Assembly (NCBI RefSeq): GCF_016907435.1
Contig: NZ_JAFBBZ010000001.1
Coordinates: 3,224,001 to 3,288,000, forward strand
DNA from: Nocardioides salarius
Lineage (GTDB): Bacteria > Actinomycetota > Actinomycetes > Propionibacteriales > Nocardioidaceae
Reading direction: 5' to 3'
Length of the DNA stretch: 64,000 nt
This document shows, one piece after another, positions 60,569-64,000 of this stretch. The position numbers and the translations under genes are program-made. The notes under the pieces are model-generated. The model did no database searches. It saw only the letters and a list, made by a program, of their open reading frames with translations, and was not told where the DNA came from. How positions within the stretch are numbered: the stretch's first letter is position 1; every line of letters starts with the position of its first letter.

Positions 60569-61718
60569 GCGCGGCCCGCGGCACGACCGACCGCACGAGC
60601 AGGCCCACCAGCAGCGCCCAGAAGGCCGCGCCCACGCCCAGCACCGTGACGCCGCTGGCGGCCACCACCAGGCAGGCCACCGCCGCCACCCGCTCGGCCG
60701 GGTCGGCCAGGGCGTCGGCCAGCGACACGGCCAGGGTGCCCAGCAGGGCCAGCCCGGCGGCCGCCTGCACCACCCCGTCGGGCGCCGCGGTGACCAGCGC
60801 GGTCAGGCCGGCCGCGGCGGCGGCCAGCACCAGGTAGGTCACCGCGGCCCCGGCCGCGCCCCGCCACCGCTGCGACCGGTCGGCGCCGCCCTCGGGCCCG
60901 GCCACCATCGCCGCGGTGATCGCGGCGAGGTTGACCGCGTGCCCGCCCAGCGGTGCGGCCAGGGCGGTGCCGAGGCCGGTGACCACCATCGTCTCGCGCC
61001 ACGGCACGCGGTAGCCGTTGCCGGCCATCACCGCGACGCCCGGCACGTTCTGCGAGGCCATCGTGACCACGTAGAGCGGCAGCGCGATGCCGACCAGCGC
61101 GGGCACGCTCCACGTCGGGGTGGTCCAGGCCAGCGCGGGCGTCGCGTCGGCCAGAGCGACCTCGCCCGCGGTCTCGACCAGCACCACGACCAGCGCCACC
61201 ACCAGCGAGGCCGGCACCGCCCAGCGCGGGAAGAGCCGCTGCCCGACCAGCCAGGCCAGCACCACCGGGCCGACGAGCAGCGGCGCGGCGGCCACGCCCA
61301 GCACCGGCTCGAGGCAGATCGGCAGCAGCACCCCGGCCAGCATCGCCCGGGCCAGGCTCGGGGGGATCCGCGCCACCAGGTCGCCCAGGGCCGGCACCAG
61401 CCCGGTCAGCGCGATCAGCGCCGCGGTGGCCAGGAACGCCCCCACCGCCGCCGACCAGCCGCCGGCGACGGCGCCGGTCGAGACCAGCAGCGCCGCCCCG
61501 GGCGTCGACCAGGCCAGCGAGAGCGGGGTGCGGTGGCGCACCGCCAGCCACGCCATGCCCAGCGCCTGGGCCACGCACAGCGCCAGCAGCCCCGACGCCG
61601 CCTGGGCCGGGGTCGCGCCCACCGCGGCCAGGCCGGTCAGCACGACCACGAAGGAGCTGCTGAAGCCGACGACGGCCGCGACCACGCCGGCCACGACGGG
61701 GGAGTGGTCTTGGGACAT
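60489..61718 (-). CDS. benE: BenE-family benzoate/H+ symporter-like transporter
   Basis: 409 residues with about twelve membrane helices. SSFVVVLTGLAAVGATPAQAASGL at the start and ASQNVPGVAVMAGNGYRVPW in the middle are typical of the BenE family of aromatic-acid permeases. The C-terminal tail of about 30 residues is Ala/Ser-rich and is the part overlapping the convergent SpoIID gene. Divergent by 31 bases from an XRE-cupin regulator. No benzoate catabolic gene is near, so the substrate is open. Confidence 0.92.
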   Translation of the reverse strand: MSQDHSPVVAGVVAAVVGFSSSFVVVLTGLAAVGATPAQAASGLLALCVAQALGMAWLAVRHRTPLSLAWSTPGAALLVSTGAVAGGWSAAVGAFLATAALIALTGLVPALGDLVARIPPSLARAMLAGVLLPICLEPVLGVAAAPLLVGPVVLAWLVGQRLFPRWAVPASLVVALVVVLVETAGEVALADATPALAWTTPTWSVPALVGIALPLYVVTMASQNVPGVAVMAGNGYRVPWRETMVVTGLGTALAAPLGGHAVNLAAITAAMVAGPEGGADRSQRWRGAAGAAVTYLVLAAAAAGLTALVTAAPDGVVQAAAGLALLGTLAVSLADALADPAERVAAVACLVVAASGVTVLGVGAAFWALLVGLLVRSVVPRAALSARAPGTSPTATSAPARSAGRHRSP

Positions 61719-61739
61719 GCCGTGCCTCCCGGGGAGTAC

Positions 61740-61757
61740 CGTTCTGTTTGTGGAACG
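61740..61757. promoter_or_regulatory. CGTTC-N8-GAACG inverted repeat across the regulator start
   Basis: CGTTC (61740-61744) and GAACG (61753-61757) flank the GTG of the XRE-cupin gene, and overlap its likely -10 (TACCGT, 61737-61742). Binding here would stop transcription of the regulator and could affect benE 22 bases away. Confidence 0.6.
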
Positions 61758-62277
61758 ATCCTACGACGCCGGCGCCTCGGCCGGGGCCCGCATCCGCCTG
61801 CTGCGCAGCGAGCGCGGGTTCTCGCTGAGCGCCCTGGCCGCCGCGGCCGGCATCGGCAAGGGCACCCTCTCCGAGCTCGAGGGCGGCCGGCGCAACCCCA
61901 CGCTCGAGACCCTGTACGCCGTCGCCGGCCCGCTCGGCGTACCCCTCGCGGCCCTGCTCGAGGACCACGACGGCGCCACCGCGGCCGACGAGGCGCTCAC
62001 CGCCCGCCGGCTGCACGTGGCGACCGAGCACGGCACCACCACCGAGGTCTACCTGGTGCAGGTCGCGCCGGGCCGCACCCGGCGCTCCCCGGCGCACGCG
62101 CGCGGCGCCCACGAGCAGCTCGTGGTGCTCACCGGCCACTGTCGCCTCGACGTCGACGGGGCCGTCGTCGAGCTGGGGCCGGGCGAGCACCACGCCTGGG
62201 CCGCCGACGTGCCGCACTCCTACGCCGCTGGCCCCGCGGGGTTCAGCGGCGTCGACGTGATCCGCACGCCGGGCTGA
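61750..62277 (+). CDS. XRE-family regulator with C-terminal cupin
   Basis: 175 residues. The XRE helix-turn-helix (RIRLLRSERGFSLSALAAAAG, GKGTLSELEGGRRNPTLETL) spans about 10-65, and a cupin_2 domain about 95-170 (GAHEQLVVLTGHCRLDVDG, LGPGEHHAWAADVPHSY). Such regulators commonly sense small metabolites and control an adjacent transporter; here BenE is divergent by 31 bases. TACCGT and seven bases precede the GTG, consistent with a leaderless mRNA. Confidence 0.9.
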   Translation: MERSYDAGASAGARIRLLRSERGFSLSALAAAAGIGKGTLSELEGGRRNPTLETLYAVAGPLGVPLAALLEDHDGATAADEALTARRLHVATEHGTTTEVYLVQVAPGRTRRSPAHARGAHEQLVVLTGHCRLDVDGAVVELGPGEHHAWAADVPHSYAAGPAGFSGVDVIRTPG

Positions 62278-62291
62278 GGGCCGGCTGAGGC

Positions 62292-64000
62292 TCAGGCCAG
62301 CACGACCACCAGGTCGCCGCCCTCGACGGCCTGGGTGCCGCCCAGCGCCACCCGCTCGACCGTGCCGGCGACCGGGGCGGTGATCGCGGCCTCCATCTTC
62401 ATCGCCTCGATCGTGGCCAGCGTCTCGCCGGCGGCCACCTGCTGGCCCTGCTCGACCACCACCGTGACGACCCCCTGGAACGGGGCGGCGACCTGGCCGG
62501 GCACGCCCGGGTCAGCCTTCTCGGCGGCCGCGACCTCAGAGGCCACCGAGGTGTCGCGCACGCTCACGGGCCGCATCTGGCCGTTGAGCAGCGCCATCAC
62601 CGTGCGGTAGCCGCGCTCGTCGGGCTCGCTGATCGACTGCACGCCCAGCAGCAGGGTCTTGCCCTCGTCGAGCTCGACCTCGTGCTCCTCGCCCTGGCGC
62701 AGGCCGTAGAGGTAGTCCATGGTCGAGAGCACCGACACGTCGCCGTAGGTCTCGCACGACTCCAGGTAGCTCGTCGTCGGGCCGGGGAAGAGCAGCTCGT
62801 TGAGCGCGCGGCGGCGCTGCGCGGAGGAGCCCGCCAGCCGCTCGGCGTCCTCGGGCGAGAGCTCCTCGGCCGGCGGCGTCCACGACCGGCCCTCGAGCGC
62901 CCGGGTGCGGAACGGCTCGGGCCAGCCGCCCGGCGGGTCGCCGAGCTCGCCGTTGAGGAAGCCGATGACCGAGTCGGGGATGTCGTAGGAGCCGGGGTCG
63001 GCCGCGAACTCCGCGGGGTCGGCGCCCAGGCCGACCAGCGACAGCGCCAGGTCGCCGATCACCTTCGACGACGGGGTCACCTTGGGCACGTTGCCGAGGA
63101 TGTCGTTGGCGGCGGCGTACATGTCCTCGACCTGCTCGAACTTCTCGCCCAGGCCGAGCGCGATCGCCTGCTGGCGCAGGTTGGAGAGCTGGCCGCCGGG
63201 GATCTCGTGGCGGTAGACCCGACCGGTCGGGGCGCTGAGCCCCGACTCGAAGGGCGCGTAGACGCGGCGGGTCGCCTCCCAGTAGGGCTCCAGGGCGTTG
63301 ACCGCGGCCAGGGACAGGCCGGTGGGGCGCTCGGAGTGGTCGGTGGCCGCGACCAGCGCGGCCAGCGAGGGCTGCGAGGTGGTGCCGGCCATCGACGCGG
63401 TGGCCGCGTCGACGGCGTCGACCCCCGCGTCGATCGCGGCGGTCAGGGTGGCCAGCTGGCCACCGGTGGTGTCGTGGGTGTGCAGGTGCACCGGCAGGTC
63501 GAAGCGCTCGCGCAGGGCGGTGACCAGGGTGCGCGCCGCCGGGGCCCGCAGCAGCCCGGCCATGTCCTTGATCGCCAGCACGTGCGCTCCGGCGTCGACG
63601 ATCCGCTCGGCCAGGCGCAGGTAGTAGTCGAGGGTGTAGAGCTGCTCGCCGGGGTCGGAGAGGTCGCCGGTGTAGCACAGCGCCACCTCGGCCACGGCCG
63701 TGCCGGTGGCGCGCACCGCGTCGATCGCCGGGCGCATCTGCTCGACGTCGTTGAGGGCGTCGAAGATGCGGAAGACGTCGAGCCCGGTCGTCGCCGCCTC
63801 CGCCACGAACGCGTCGGTGACCGACGTGGGGTACGGCGTGTAGCCCACGGTGTTGCGCCCGCGCAGCAGCATCTGCAGGCACACGTTGGGCACCGCCTGG
63901 CGCAGCTGGGCCAGGCGCTCCCAGGGGTCCTCGGAGAGGAAGCGCAGCGCGACGTCGTACGTCGCCCCGCCCCAGCACTCCAGCGACCACAGCTCGGGGG
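62292..64000 (-). CDS. pyc: Pyruvate carboxylase, 3' part (carboxyltransferase and biotin domains)
   Basis: The C-terminal 568 residues are visible; the biotin carboxylase half lies beyond the window. From the open right edge it shows ELWSLECWGGATYDVALRF (carboxyltransferase barrel), LQMLLRGRNTVGYTPYP, VFRIFDALNDV and LAIKDMAGLLRA with the metal/biotin-site lysine, and the C-terminal biotinyl site IEAMKMEAAI with the modified lysine. It makes oxaloacetate from pyruvate and bicarbonate. It converges with the XRE-cupin gene. Confidence 0.96.
   Translation of the reverse strand, partial: PELWSLECWGGATYDVALRFLSEDPWERLAQLRQAVPNVCLQMLLRGRNTVGYTPYPTSVTDAFVAEAATTGLDVFRIFDALNDVEQMRPAIDAVRATGTAVAEVALCYTGDLSDPGEQLYTLDYYLRLAERIVDAGAHVLAIKDMAGLLRAPAARTLVTALRERFDLPVHLHTHDTTGGQLATLTAAIDAGVDAVDAATASMAGTTSQPSLAALVAATDHSERPTGLSLAAVNALEPYWEATRRVYAPFESGLSAPTGRVYRHEIPGGQLSNLRQQAIALGLGEKFEQVEDMYAAANDILGNVPKVTPSSKVIGDLALSLVGLGADPAEFAADPGSYDIPDSVIGFLNGELGDPPGGWPEPFRTRALEGRSWTPPAEELSPEDAERLAGSSAQRRRALNELLFPGPTTSYLESCETYGDVSVLSTMDYLYGLRQGEEHEVELDEGKTLLLGVQSISEPDERGYRTVMALLNGQMRPVSVRDTSVASEVAAAEKADPGVPGQVAAPFQGVVTVVVEQGQQVAAGETLATIEAMKMEAAITAPVAGTVERVALGGTQAVEGGDLVVVLA

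Overview
The window looks like chromosome from a high-GC actinomycete, most likely Nocardioides or a close relative (family Nocardioidaceae). This is inferred from near-total G/C at third codon positions, many GTG starts with 4-base start/stop overlaps, frequent leaderless promoters (TAnnnT, 6-7 bases, then the start codon), two DUF222/HNH (13E12-type) proteins, a DtxR/IdeR-boxed heme locus and an lpdA-pmmB-punA-add-deoA-cdd gene set like that of Mycobacterium. No rRNA, tRNA, CRISPR array, insertion sequence or prophage was recognised.

Bases 1-10973 hold a nucleoside uptake and salvage block: a BMP-type ABC importer (cut by the window start), cytidine deaminase, an embedded cytochrome P450, thymidine phosphorylase, a membrane spermidine-synthase-like protein, an ATP-grasp protein, a MaoC dehydratase and adenosine deaminase. 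Bases 12445-16917 (minus strand) carry deoC, a full-length aldehyde dehydrogenase, a short cysteine-free aldehyde dehydrogenase homologue, a uridine-kinase-like P-loop protein and a papain-like protein, coupled or nearly so. With pmmB (17737-19407) and purine nucleoside phosphorylase (30170-31009) these genes can import nucleosides, cleave them, isomerise ribose and deoxyribose phosphates and burn deoxyribose through acetaldehyde.

Bases 19490-21228 contain a small zinc-finger-like protein and an aldo/keto reductase under a MerR regulator with twin operators. Bases 21305-28956 form a heme-iron locus: heme oxygenase facing hmuTUV and three secreted or anchored HtaA-type proteins, with two tandem IdeR boxes and a second pair of inverted repeats between. 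Bases 28943-43969 hold housekeeping and small regulated units: two TetR regulators, two flavoprotein disulfide reductases, an MDR/DUF4386 operon facing its TetR, a PLP decarboxylase, gnd, an AraC regulator facing an alpha/beta hydrolase, GNAT and DHFR-like genes.

Bases 44052-53477 form a defence island with visibly lower GC and foreign-looking codon use. It contains a SNF2-like helicase, a 447-residue PD-(D/E)XK-like protein, a second small PD-(D/E)XK-like protein, a membrane-anchored Mrr nuclease, a frameshifted DUF6615-like gene and a complete SIR2-HerA pair. SIR2-HerA is a known anti-phage system. The helicase/nuclease part in front of it is the best candidate for something undescribed. 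A second DUF222/HNH gene follows immediately.

Bases 55067-64000 return to typical high-GC genes: a conserved hypothetical, a GyrI-like protein, two SpoIID/LytB-domain paralogues flanking an ABC-F ATPase, a BenE transporter facing an XRE-cupin regulator, and the 3' part of pyruvate carboxylase.
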